A stretch of 19,169 nucleotides of DNA from an uncultured Eubacteriales bacterium (GTDB lineage: Bacteria > Bacillota > Clostridia > Oscillospirales > CAG-382). A model generated the notes under the pieces. It was not told where the DNA came from. It searched no databases and worked only from the letters and a program-made list of their open reading frames with translations. The stretch is taken from the NCBI GenBank assembly GCA_934446095.1, contig CAKSDR010000023.1, forward strand, positions 1 to 19,169, read 5' to 3'. The position numbers were made by a program, and so were the translations under genes. Of this stretch, positions 7,379-13,892 are shown piece after piece (positions within the stretch are counted from its first letter, which is position 1; each line of letters opens with the position of its first letter).

Positions 7379-8117
7379 CCTCTTTTGCGTTTTTTCTGAG
7401 ATTTTCTATAAATTCAAGTTCGCTTTTTGAAAAATTGCATTTTCTCAGCAAGTCTTTTCTACGTAAAAAGGTTTTTTCGATTGATTTTTCACGCCGCCAC
7501 TTTTCTATGTTTGCGTGATGGCCGCCTATAAGTATTTGGGGCACTTCCATGCCGTCATAAACTCTCGGTTTTGTATACTGAGGATACTCCAAAAGCCCTG
7601 ATTCGATGCTTTCGTCTTCGTGGCATACTTTATCCGGAAGAACTCCGGGAACAAGGCGCGAAACCGCGTCTGCAAGTATCGCGGCAGGAATTTCTCCTCC
7701 GGTGAGGACATAGTCGCCCACAGATATTTCTTCATCTATTATTGCATCTATTGCCCTCTGGTCAACGCCCTCGTAATGACCGCACAATATTATAACTCTT
7801 TTGTATTTTTTAGATATTGAAATCGCTTTTTTCTGATTAAAAACCTTCCCCGCAGGTGACATATAAACGGTAAGGGTATCTTTTCCGTCGCCGATTATGC
7901 TATTATAACAGTCAATAATCGGCTGCGGCGTCATCACCATTCCGTACCCTCCGCCGTATGGAGTATCGTCGGTTCTTTTATGCTTGTCTTTTGAGTAATC
8001 CCGGATATTGTGGTAGTATATCTGCACAAGCCCTTTTTCCTGAGCTCTGCCGATGATGCTCTCGGAAAGCATGTTTCTCATCATATCGGGAAAAATTGTC
8101 ATTATGTCAAATCTCAT
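7371..8117 (-). CDS. trmD: tRNA (guanine(37)-N1)-methyltransferase
   Basis: Methylates N1 of G37 in tRNAs that read codons of the CNN and some other boxes, preventing +1 frameshifting; essential in most bacteria. 248 residues, the usual length. MRFDIMTIFPDM start, DTPYGGGYGMVM, and the SPOUT trefoil-knot SAM site as CGHYEGVDQR followed by EISVGDYVLTGGE are all intact. The C-terminal SGLLEYPQYTKP segment is where the family binds tRNA. It lies 14 bp after rimM, and the upstream ACGGGC is a poor ribosome site, so translation probably depends on coupling to rimM. Downstream it overlaps the O-antigen-ligase-like gene by 8 bp instead of leading to rplS. Confidence 0.96.
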   Translation of the reverse strand: MRFDIMTIFPDMMRNMLSESIIGRAQEKGLVQIYYHNIRDYSKDKHKRTDDTPYGGGYGMVMTPQPIIDCYNSIIGDGKDTLTVYMSPAGKVFNQKKAISISKKYKRVIILCGHYEGVDQRAIDAIIDEEISVGDYVLTGGEIPAAILADAVSRLVPGVLPDKVCHEDESIESGLLEYPQYTKPRVYDGMEVPQILIGGHHANIEKWRREKSIEKTFLRRKDLLRKCNFSKSELEFIENLRKNAKEGE

Positions 8118-8131
8118 TTTTCTGCCCGTTC

Positions 8132-8650
8132 TTATCTTATTTCTTCGGCATCGTCAAACATGCCCGGAATCGGCTTTATAAGAATATTTTCTCCGACATT
8201 TATCTCTTTAACTATTTCGTCAACCGCAGGAATCAGATACTCTTTCCCGTCTTTGACAATTTTATATATGTCGCTTGCCCCGAGATTTGTAACTTCTTTC
8301 AATATGCCGTAAACTCTTTTCGAATCTATATCTATAACCGGAAGGTCAAGGATATCTTCTATAAAAACTTCGTCTTCGCTTACGTCAAAGTCATCTCTGT
8401 CAGCGTAAATTATTTTATTTTTCGCTTTATCGGCATCATCCGCGCTGTCTATGTTTTCGATTTTCAGATATACGAATCCCTTGTACTGCTTTGCGCTGAA
8501 TATTTTTCTTTTGTCTGTTCCGTCAGAGTCAAAAAATATATATTTCAACGAGCACAAGTCGTCCGCAGTATTGCAGTAACTTTCGACTTTAACCTCTCCG
8601 GAAAGACCTCTTTTATTTATTATTTTTCCTGCTTCCAAAAATTTTTTCAT
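8132..8650 (-). CDS. rimM: Ribosome maturation factor RimM
   Basis: Assists assembly of the 30S head by binding ribosomal protein S19. 172 residues from the ATG at 8650; a longer reading to 8683 has no ribosome site, while AAGGAA stands 7-8 nt before the chosen ATG. N-terminal RimM domain: FLEAGKIINKRGLSGEVKVES (split here as FLEAGKII and RGLSGEVKV), with the G-x-x-GxxGEV pattern of the family. C-terminal PRC-barrel: EVFIEDILDLPVID, then GASDIYKI and YLIPAV. It sits between khpA (125 bp upstream, with a hairpin in the gap) and trmD (14 bp downstream), as expected for the S16-RimM-TrmD cluster. Confidence 0.95.
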   Translation of the reverse strand: MKKFLEAGKIINKRGLSGEVKVESYCNTADDLCSLKYIFFDSDGTDKRKIFSAKQYKGFVYLKIENIDSADDADKAKNKIIYADRDDFDVSEDEVFIEDILDLPVIDIDSKRVYGILKEVTNLGASDIYKIVKDGKEYLIPAVDEIVKEINVGENILIKPIPGMFDDAEEIR

Positions 8651-8736
8651 ACAAGGTTCCTTTTTATAAAAACAAATATTCATTTTATTTTACATCATTA
8701 TTATCCGAAAAATAAGATATAAATTGTTAATATTAT

Positions 8737-8773
8737 AAAAAAAGAGATATATTTAAAATACATCCCTTTTTTT
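8737..8773 (-). terminator. Terminator-like hairpin between khpA and rimM
   Basis: In the minus-strand RNA, AAAAAAAGGGAUGUA pairs fully with UAUAUCUCUUUUUUU (two G-U pairs) around a 7-nt loop, ending in seven U. It starts 2 bp after the khpA stop. The stem is AU-rich and moderately stable. It could end transcripts from ylxM-ffh-rpsP-khpA, or act as a partial terminator that lowers rimM-trmD expression. Confidence 0.6.
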
Positions 8774-8775
8774 AT

Positions 8776-9003
8776 TCAGATAATATCGACAATTACATGC
8801 ATATTGTTGCGGTTTGCAGCGGCTTTTGCAACGGTTCTTATCGCTTTCGCTATTCTTCCCTGCTTGCCTATAACCTTTCCCATGTCTTCTTTTGCAACCG
8901 AAAGTTCAAGGTAAACAGTGTTTCCCTGAATTCTTTCGGTAACATTTACTTCATCGGGATTGCTGACAATAGATTTTGCAATGTCTATAAGGATTTGCTT
9001 CAT
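8776..9003 (-). CDS. khpA: KH-domain RNA-binding protein KhpA
   Basis: Small single KH-domain protein that binds RNA and, in several Firmicutes, pairs with KhpB (Jag/EloR) to affect cell elongation and division. 75 residues, standard size. The KH loop is G-K-V-I-G-K-Q-G (42-49), i.e. GxxG with flanking IGKQGRIAKAIR. A strong AAAGGAGGG ribosome site lies 10 nt before the ATG. It is placed directly after rpsP, the usual location of this gene (called ylqC in Bacillus). The hairpin right behind the stop suggests that many transcripts end here. Confidence 0.95.
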   Translation of the reverse strand: MKQILIDIAKSIVSNPDEVNVTERIQGNTVYLELSVAKEDMGKVIGKQGRIAKAIRTVAKAAANRNNMHVIVDII

Positions 9004-9039
9004 AAAAACTAAACCCTCCTTTATAAGGATTACAGAGAA

Positions 9040-9282
9040 TTAAAGAACTCCGTTTTTCTTTAAAAGAGCCTTTACAGTATCGGTAGGCTGTGCACCGTTT
9101 GCTATCCATTTCTTTGCTTTCTCGCCGTCGATTTTGATATCTGCGGGATCTGTCAAAGGATTATAGTAACCGATTTCTTCAATAAAACGTCCGTTGCGCG
9201 GAAAACGCGAATCTGCTACTACCACCCTGTAAAAAGGAGCCTTTTTTGCACCGATTCTTCTGAGTCTGATTTTTACTGCCAT
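9040..9282 (-). CDS. rpsP: 30S ribosomal protein S16
   Basis: Primary-assembly 30S protein. 80 residues from the ATG at 9282. The reading frame extends further upstream, but the conserved protein begins MAVKIRLRRIG and TTGGAGGAAC lies 5-8 nt before that ATG. Conserved segments KKAPFYRVVVADSR and GRFIEEIGYYNP are complete. It follows ffh with a 75-bp gap and precedes khpA by 36 bp. The gap carries a small TGCAT-type hairpin and a TATAAT-like hexamer (minus strand) without a convincing -35. Confidence 0.97.
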   Translation of the reverse strand: MAVKIRLRRIGAKKAPFYRVVVADSRFPRNGRFIEEIGYYNPLTDPADIKIDGEKAKKWIANGAQPTDTVKALLKKNGVL

Positions 9283-9357
9283 TTTTTGTTCCTCCAAAAT
9301 ATAAAAATAATTATTATAAAGCGCATGCAATAATGCATTTGCAGTTTATACAAAATA

Positions 9358-10713
9358 TCAGCGTTTTTTCTTCTTTTTTCTGAAAGAAAATTTATTCATA
9401 ACAGAATTTCCGAAAGGATTTGCGCCGTTTGAAATTTGCTTCATGAGTTTGTTCGTCTGCTCGTACTGCTTCAAAAGTTTGTTTACCTGTTCGACAGTCT
9501 GTCCGCTGCCGTTTGCAATACGTATCTTTCTTGAGGCGTTGATAGCGTCCGGATTTTCTCTCTCGTAAGGCGTCATTGACAAGATTATCGCTTCTACCTT
9601 GTCTATGGCTTTTTCATCGACTTTTGCGTCTTTTAAAGCACCTTGGTTCATTCCGGGAATCATACCCATAATTTTTTCAATAGAACCCATGGATTTTATT
9701 TGAGAAAACTGGTCAAGGTAGTCTACAAGCGTAAATTTCTGATCGCGGATTTTCTTTTCAAGTTCTTTGGCTTTTTTATCGTTGAAATTTTTCTCGGCAA
9801 TTTCTATTAAAGACAATACATCGCCCATGCCAAGAATTCTTGACGCCATTCTGTCGGGATAAAACGGATCTATAGCGTCAAGTTTTTCGCCTGTTCCTAT
9901 AAATTTTATAGGTTTTCCGGTAACCTGGCGCACCGATAAAGCGGCGCCGCCTCTTGTATCTCCGTCAAGCTTTGTAAGAATAACTCCGGTAATATCGACT
10001 TTTTCGTTGAATGCTGCCGCCGCGTTTACGGCGTCCTGACCTGTCATTGCGTCAACGACAAATAAAATTTCGGTAGGCTCTACTTCTTTTTTTATTGCGC
10101 AGAGTTCTTCCATAAGTTTGTCGTCCACATGAAGTCTTCCTGCCGTGTCTATAAAAAGCATGTCGTTTCCGTGCTTTTTTGCGTGTTCAAGCGCTTCTTT
10201 TGCAATTCTTACAGGATCGGTGCAGCCATCTATCGAAAACACGGGAACACCCGCCTGTTCTCCGACAACTTGCAGTTGTTTTACCGCCGCGGGTCTGTAT
10301 ACGTCGCAGGCTGCAAGCAGCGGACGTTTTCCCTGTTTTTTATACATCAGCGCAAGCTTTCCGGTATGCGTTGTTTTTCCTGCGCCCTGAAGACCGCACA
10401 TCATTATTACCGTCGGAGGTTTTGAAGAAATTTCAAGTTTTGAATTCGTACCTCCCATAAGTTCGGTAAGTTCTTCGTTTACGATCTTTACAATCTGCTG
10501 CGCCGGAAGGAGGCTTTCCAATACCTGGGTTCCGACTGCACGGGCAGAAACTTTGTTTATAAAATCTTTTACAACCTTAAAGTTGACGTCGGCTTCAAGA
10601 AGTGCAAGTTTGATTTCGCGCATTCCGTCCTTTACGTCCTGCTCGGTAAGTTTTCCTTTGCTTTTGAATTTTTTGAAAGCATTATTCAATCTTTCCGTCA
10701 GATTCTGAAACAT
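9358..10713 (-). CDS. ffh: Signal recognition particle protein Ffh
   Basis: GTPase of the signal recognition particle: binds signal sequences and 4.5S/6S RNA and delivers ribosomes to FtsY. 451 residues from the ATG at 10713; the possible GTG at 10725 is part of the AGGAGGTG ribosome site and is rejected as a start. N domain about 1-95, then the G domain with G1 GLQGAGKTT, the DVYRPAA insertion-box motif, G3 DTAGR and G4 TKLDGDTRGG; Met-rich M domain from about 325 (MGSIEKIMGMIPGM). The protein ends in a basic tail (FRKKKKKR). ylxM is 24 bp upstream, the standard pairing. No SRP RNA gene was seen in this window. Confidence 0.97.
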   Translation of the reverse strand: MFQNLTERLNNAFKKFKSKGKLTEQDVKDGMREIKLALLEADVNFKVVKDFINKVSARAVGTQVLESLLPAQQIVKIVNEELTELMGGTNSKLEISSKPPTVIMMCGLQGAGKTTHTGKLALMYKKQGKRPLLAACDVYRPAAVKQLQVVGEQAGVPVFSIDGCTDPVRIAKEALEHAKKHGNDMLFIDTAGRLHVDDKLMEELCAIKKEVEPTEILFVVDAMTGQDAVNAAAAFNEKVDITGVILTKLDGDTRGGAALSVRQVTGKPIKFIGTGEKLDAIDPFYPDRMASRILGMGDVLSLIEIAEKNFNDKKAKELEKKIRDQKFTLVDYLDQFSQIKSMGSIEKIMGMIPGMNQGALKDAKVDEKAIDKVEAIILSMTPYERENPDAINASRKIRIANGSGQTVEQVNKLLKQYEQTNKLMKQISNGANPFGNSVMNKFSFRKKKKKR

Positions 10714-10736
10714 TTTCCGCAACACCTCCTAAAAAA

Positions 10737-11078
10737 TCACTGAAGCAGTTCGGAAATGTTTTTGGAATATTCGCAGATAAGTTTCATGTTTTCAGATTCG
10801 CCGCACGACATGGCAATATCTGAAATTTTATCGGCTAAAGTCATAACATCCCGAAGTTTTGATGAAAACTTTAATTTTTCTTCGCACGAAAGCAGAAAAT
10901 TTTCGGCATGTTTTATATGGTCGCGCACGCCCTGCCTTGACATACCCATATTTTCCGCGATCTCCGACAGCGACAAATCGTCGTTATAATATAAAGTCAT
11001 GGTTTCAAGTTGTTTTTCGCTTAAAAGAGGACCGTAATAGTCAAGAAGAACAGAAAAAATCACTTCTTTGTTTTTCAT
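10737..11078 (-). CDS. ylxM: YlxM/UPF0122 helix-turn-helix protein
   Basis: Small protein found next to ffh in most Firmicutes; in streptococci it associates with the signal recognition particle and modulates its GTPase. 113 residues from the ATG at 11078 (GGCGGTGA upstream); a longer TTG start at 11105 is less likely because it lies inside the dyad near the predicted transcript start. The sigma-70 region-4-like helix-turn-helix is clear: LSEKQLETMTLYYNDDLS then EIAENMGMSRQGVRDHI (about 38-58). The C-terminal half is helical and not conserved. First gene of the SRP operon, with a perfect promoter. Confidence 0.93.
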   Translation of the reverse strand: MKNKEVIFSVLLDYYGPLLSEKQLETMTLYYNDDLSLSEIAENMGMSRQGVRDHIKHAENFLLSCEEKLKFSSKLRDVMTLADKISDIAMSCGESENMKLICEYSKNISELLQ

Positions 11079-11094
11079 AAATTTCACCGCCGCT

Positions 11095-11117
11095 CTGTAA
11101 AGCAAATCACTTTACAG
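11095..11117. repeat. Dyad at the ylxM-ffh transcript start
   Basis: CTGTAAAG-N7-CTTTACAG is a perfect inverted repeat with 8-bp arms. It begins 3 bp downstream of the -10 box, so it covers the expected start point and first 15-20 nt of the transcript and stops 16 bp short of the ylxM ATG. It could be an operator or a 5' stem-loop. I do not recognise the regulator. The half-site TGTAAA also occurs in the pgk leader palindrome, with different spacing. Confidence 0.55.
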
Positions 11118-11120
11118 GTA

Positions 11121-11149
11121 ATTATAGTACAAAAAAATCAGTTTGTCAA
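11121..11149 (-). promoter_or_regulatory. Perfect consensus promoter of the ylxM-ffh operon
   Basis: Minus-strand -35 TTGACA (11144-11149), spacer exactly 17 bp, -10 TATAAT (11121-11126). Both hexamers match the vegetative consensus at every position, so strong transcription is expected unless the overlapping dyad downstream moderates it. Confidence 0.88.
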
Positions 11150-11167
11150 TATATTATTTGATTTTTT

Positions 11168-11207
11168 CAAAAAATAAAACCGAAAACTATATTCAGTTTC
11201 CGGTTTT
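11168..11207. terminator. Terminator after asd
   Basis: A 13-bp stem (AAAACCGAAAACT with AGTTTCCGGTTTT, one mismatch that is a G-U pair in the minus-strand RNA) and 6-nt loop ATATTC. In the minus direction it is followed by ATTTTTT, 7 bp after the asd stop. It also carries a T-run on the plus strand, but nothing is transcribed toward it from that side. Confidence 0.88.
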
Positions 11208-11213
11208 TTTCAT

Positions 11214-12308
11214 TTATAAAGATTCTTTTTTGGGGATAAATCCTTTGGCGCATAAAAGTTCTGCATTAAGAACGCTTCCGCCGGCAGCTCCCCTTAATGT
11301 GTTATGAGAAAGTCCCACAAACTTGTAATCGAAGATTTTATCTTCCCTGAGCCGTCCGCATGACACGCCCATGCCGCCGTAAAGATTTCGGTCGAGTTTT
11401 GACTGCGGGCGGTTTTCCTCTTTAAAATATGTTATAAATTTTTCAGGCGCGCTCGGAAGATTAAGTTCTGAAATTTCAGGTTTGAAATCGTTCCATGCGT
11501 TGATAATTTCATTTATTTCTGGTTTGTTTTTGAATTTCACAAAAACTGCCGCGGTATGTCCGTCAGACACCGGAACTCTTATACATTGGGTTGTAATTAC
11601 CGGCAAAGATGAACTTACGATTTTTTCTCCGCTGATTTTGCCCCAGATTTTCAAAGGTTCGTTTTCGCTTTTTTCCTCTTCGCCGCCGATAAACGGAATT
11701 ACATTATCAATCATTTCGGGCCATTCGTTGAAAGTTTTTCCGGCTCCGGATATTGCCTGATAAGTCGTTACGACAACCTGTTCAAGCCCGTACTTTAACA
11801 GAGGCGTAAGCATCGGAACGTAACTTTGTATTGAGCAGTTTGGTTTTACGGCGATAAAACCGTGCTTTGTGCCGAGTCTTTTTTTCTGAATCGGAATTAA
11901 ATTCAAGTGCTCGGGGTTGATTTCCGGAATCACCATCGGAACATCAGAGGTTGTTCTGTTTGCGGAATTATTTGAAACAACCGGAGTTTCGGCTTTTGCA
12001 TATGCCTCTTCAAGAGCCTTTATTTCGTCTTTTTTCATATTGACAGCACAAAATACAAAATCGCACATTGAAGAAACAGTTTTAACGTCGGCTGCGTCAT
12101 AAACTTTAAGACCTCGCACGCCGTCCGGAATTTCGCACTGCATTTTCCATCTGCCGCTTACCGCTTGTTCATATGTTTTTCCGGCGGAAGAAGAACTTGC
12201 CGCGAGTACCGAAATTTCAAACCAGTCGTGTTTTGAAAGCAATGTTATAAATCTTTGTCCTACCATTCCCGTCGCGCCGATTATACCGACTTTATATTTT
12301 CTTTCCAC
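11214..12308 (-). CDS. asd: Aspartate-semialdehyde dehydrogenase, archaeal/fungal type
   Basis: NADPH-dependent reduction of aspartyl phosphate to aspartate semialdehyde, the branch point to lysine/diaminopimelate, threonine and methionine. 364 residues from a GTG at 12308, preceded by GAGAGGTG; upstream in-frame codons would read across the promoter. N-terminal Rossmann motif GIIGATGMVGQRF (8-20), SNNSANR, the catalytic Cys158 in KPNCSIQ, and the SDGHTAAVFVKF segment near 250. The KPNCS context and the GHTAAVF block fit the archaeal/fungal subclass rather than the E. coli type (which has NCTV or NCSTI). Monocistronic: own promoter and terminator. The subclass assignment is from memory of motifs. 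Confidence 0.93.
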   Translation of the reverse strand: MERKYKVGIIGATGMVGQRFITLLSKHDWFEISVLAASSSSAGKTYEQAVSGRWKMQCEIPDGVRGLKVYDAADVKTVSSMCDFVFCAVNMKKDEIKALEEAYAKAETPVVSNNSANRTTSDVPMVIPEINPEHLNLIPIQKKRLGTKHGFIAVKPNCSIQSYVPMLTPLLKYGLEQVVVTTYQAISGAGKTFNEWPEMIDNVIPFIGGEEEKSENEPLKIWGKISGEKIVSSSLPVITTQCIRVPVSDGHTAAVFVKFKNKPEINEIINAWNDFKPEISELNLPSAPEKFITYFKEENRPQSKLDRNLYGGMGVSCGRLREDKIFDYKFVGLSHNTLRGAAGGSVLNAELLCAKGFIPKKESL

Positions 12309-12342
12309 AAAACAACACCTCTCAATATAAATAATATTTACT

Positions 12343-12371
12343 ATTATATTACCGGAACTAATAAAAGTCAA
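12343..12371 (-). promoter_or_regulatory. Promoter of asd
   Basis: Minus-strand -35 TTGACT (12366-12371), 17-bp spacer, -10 TATAAT (12343-12348), about 35 bp before the GTG start. No T-box, lysine riboswitch or other long leader fits in the short 5' untranslated region. Confidence 0.82.
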
Positions 12372-12404
12372 TTGTTTTTATTGTTTTTACATAAGTTTTA
12401 TATA

Positions 12405-12433
12405 TTGACAAGAAAAAAATAAAAGTTTATAAT
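12405..12433 (+). promoter_or_regulatory. Perfect consensus promoter of the nusB-xseAB operon
   Basis: Plus-strand -35 TTGACA (12405-12410), 17-bp spacer, -10 TATAAT (12428-12433), 33 bp upstream of the nusB ATG. It is divergent from the asd promoter, with the two -35 boxes separated by 33 bp. Confidence 0.87.
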
Positions 12434-12466
12434 TGTAATGATAAAAATAAAATTTTGGAGAAAATA

Positions 12467-12937
12467 ATGAAACTTACAAGAAGACAGGCTCGTGAAATTG
12501 CACTTTGTCTCGTGTTTGACTTTGGTTTTAACACCGAAGAAAAACCCGAGGAATTGCTGAAACTTTATATTGAATATTTTCCTTCCGACAGCGGCGAGAA
12601 AAAAATGGCGGATCAAATAAAAGACAACAACTATATTTCCGAAGTATATTTCGGCGTTGCGGAAAAAATAGATGAAATAGACGAAATCATAAAAAACAAT
12701 GCGGAAAAATGGAAATTTGACAGAATTTCGCGGATTTCAATTTCAATTTTAAGAATTGCGATATACGAACTTTTATACATGGACGATATTCCGCTTGAAG
12801 TCAGTGCGAACGAAGCTGTCGAACTTGCAAAAAAGTTTGATCATGACGACTGCTATACCTTTATAAACGGTGTGCTTGGATCTGTAATAAAAAACGAATT
12901 GCCGAAAAGAAACATAGGTATTTCTGAAAATGAATAA
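12467..12937 (+). CDS. nusB: Transcription antitermination factor NusB
   Basis: All-helical RNA-binding protein that with NusE (S10) recognises boxA and supports antitermination in rRNA operons. 156 residues from the ATG at 12467, with TTGGAG six nt upstream (a TTG at 12455 is part of this site). Conserved N terminus LTRRQAREIALCLVFD and the C-terminal core RISRISISILRIAIYELLYMDDIPLEVSANEAVELAKKF (as RISISILRIAIYEL and VSANEAVELAKKF), then FINGVLG. The stop overlaps the start of the next gene by 8 bp, so the pair is coupled. Confidence 0.96.
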   Translation: MKLTRRQAREIALCLVFDFGFNTEEKPEELLKLYIEYFPSDSGEKKMADQIKDNNYISEVYFGVAEKIDEIDEIIKNNAEKWKFDRISRISISILRIAIYELLYMDDIPLEVSANEAVELAKKFDHDDCYTFINGVLGSVIKNELPKRNIGISENE

Positions 12938-13892
12938 TTTATATTTGGGAGTGGACACCAGCAATTACACAACAAGCCTTTCTCTTGTTGATGATAACGG
13001 TGTCCTGCTCAATATCAGAAAAATTCTGAATGTAAAAGAATCAGAAAGAGGGTTGCGGCAAAGTGACGCTCTTTTTTTGCATACAAAACAACTTCCCGAA
13101 CTTTGTGAAAAACTGTTTTCGCAAAACGAGTATTCAATGGAAAATCTTCGTGCGGTCGGAGTTTCGTCAAGACCGAGAAATGCGGAAAAATCGTATATGC
13201 CCTGCTTTCTTGCCGGCATATCTTTTGCAAAAGCAGTATCGGGCGCTATGAATATTCCGTTATATTGCTTTTCCCATCAGGAAGGTCACATAGAGGCAGC
13301 GGCAAGATCGTGCGGAAACCCGGAAATTTTCAAAGACAGATTCATATCTTTTCACGTTTCGGGAGGAACTACCGAGGTTGTTCTTTGCCACAGAAGCGAT
13401 TGCGGCATTGAAACGGAAATCGTCGGCGGAACAAGCGATCTTAATGCCGGTCAGGCAATCGACAGATGCGGAGTTATGCTTGGAATGAAATTTCCCTGCG
13501 GGAAAGAACTTGAATCTTTTGCGCTGCTGTCAGAAAAAGATTTTTCAAAGCAGAAAGTCTGCGTAAAAGATACCTTCTGCTCTCTGTCGGGACTTGAAAA
13601 TATGACACTGAAAATGTTTGATGACGGTTTTAAAAAAGAAGACATTGCAAAGTTTTTGTTTACATATATCGCAAAAACTCTCGGCGTTATGATACAAAAT
13701 CTTCGCCTGCTCTACCCTTCGCTTCCGATTTTGCTTGCCGGAGGCGTTATGTCGAATGTTCTTATAAGAAATATTTTAAAAACTCATGAAAATATATATT
13801 TTGCGTCTGCGGAACTTTCAACCGACAATGCATGCGGAATAGGTTTTCTTGCGGGCGAAAAATATAAAAAGGAGAAATCATGCAAGATTTAA
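12930..13892 (+). CDS. TsaD/Gcp paralogue (peptidase M22 fold), function unknown
   Basis: A member of the ASKHA fold family that includes TsaD, the tRNA threonylcarbamoyladenosine transferase. 320 residues, slightly shorter than TsaD (about 335-345). It keeps the framework: N-terminal GVDTSNYTTS (7-16), a paired-His segment SHQEGH (115-120) where TsaD has NHMEAH-like metal ligands, SGGTTE (144-149) where TsaD has SGGHT, NAGQAID (172-178) in place of DAGEAFD, GGV near 271 and a C-terminal Asp299 in STDNACG. It lacks the TsaD GPG-type loop, having SSRPRNAEKSYMPCFLAG instead. It therefore looks like a diverged paralogue, not the housekeeping enzyme. Overlaps nusB by 8 bp and xseA by 13 bp. Similar genes near xseA in Clostridia are usually named O-sialoglycoprotein endopeptidase, a historic misnomer. 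Confidence 0.85.
   Translation: MNNLYLGVDTSNYTTSLSLVDDNGVLLNIRKILNVKESERGLRQSDALFLHTKQLPELCEKLFSQNEYSMENLRAVGVSSRPRNAEKSYMPCFLAGISFAKAVSGAMNIPLYCFSHQEGHIEAAARSCGNPEIFKDRFISFHVSGGTTEVVLCHRSDCGIETEIVGGTSDLNAGQAIDRCGVMLGMKFPCGKELESFALLSEKDFSKQKVCVKDTFCSLSGLENMTLKMFDDGFKKEDIAKFLFTYIAKTLGVMIQNLRLLYPSLPILLAGGVMSNVLIRNILKTHENIYFASAELSTDNACGIGFLAGEKYKKEKSCKI

Noticed and set aside
8651..8736. Promoter for rimM: TTAACA and GATAAT hexamers on the minus strand.
   Set aside because: The spacer is about 19 bp and both hexamers are weak; the AT-rich stretch gives many such pairs.
9283..9357. Separate promoter for rpsP (TATAAT on the minus strand, with TGCAT hairpin).
   Set aside because: No recognisable -35 at 16-18 bp; the -10 may be chance in AT-rich DNA.
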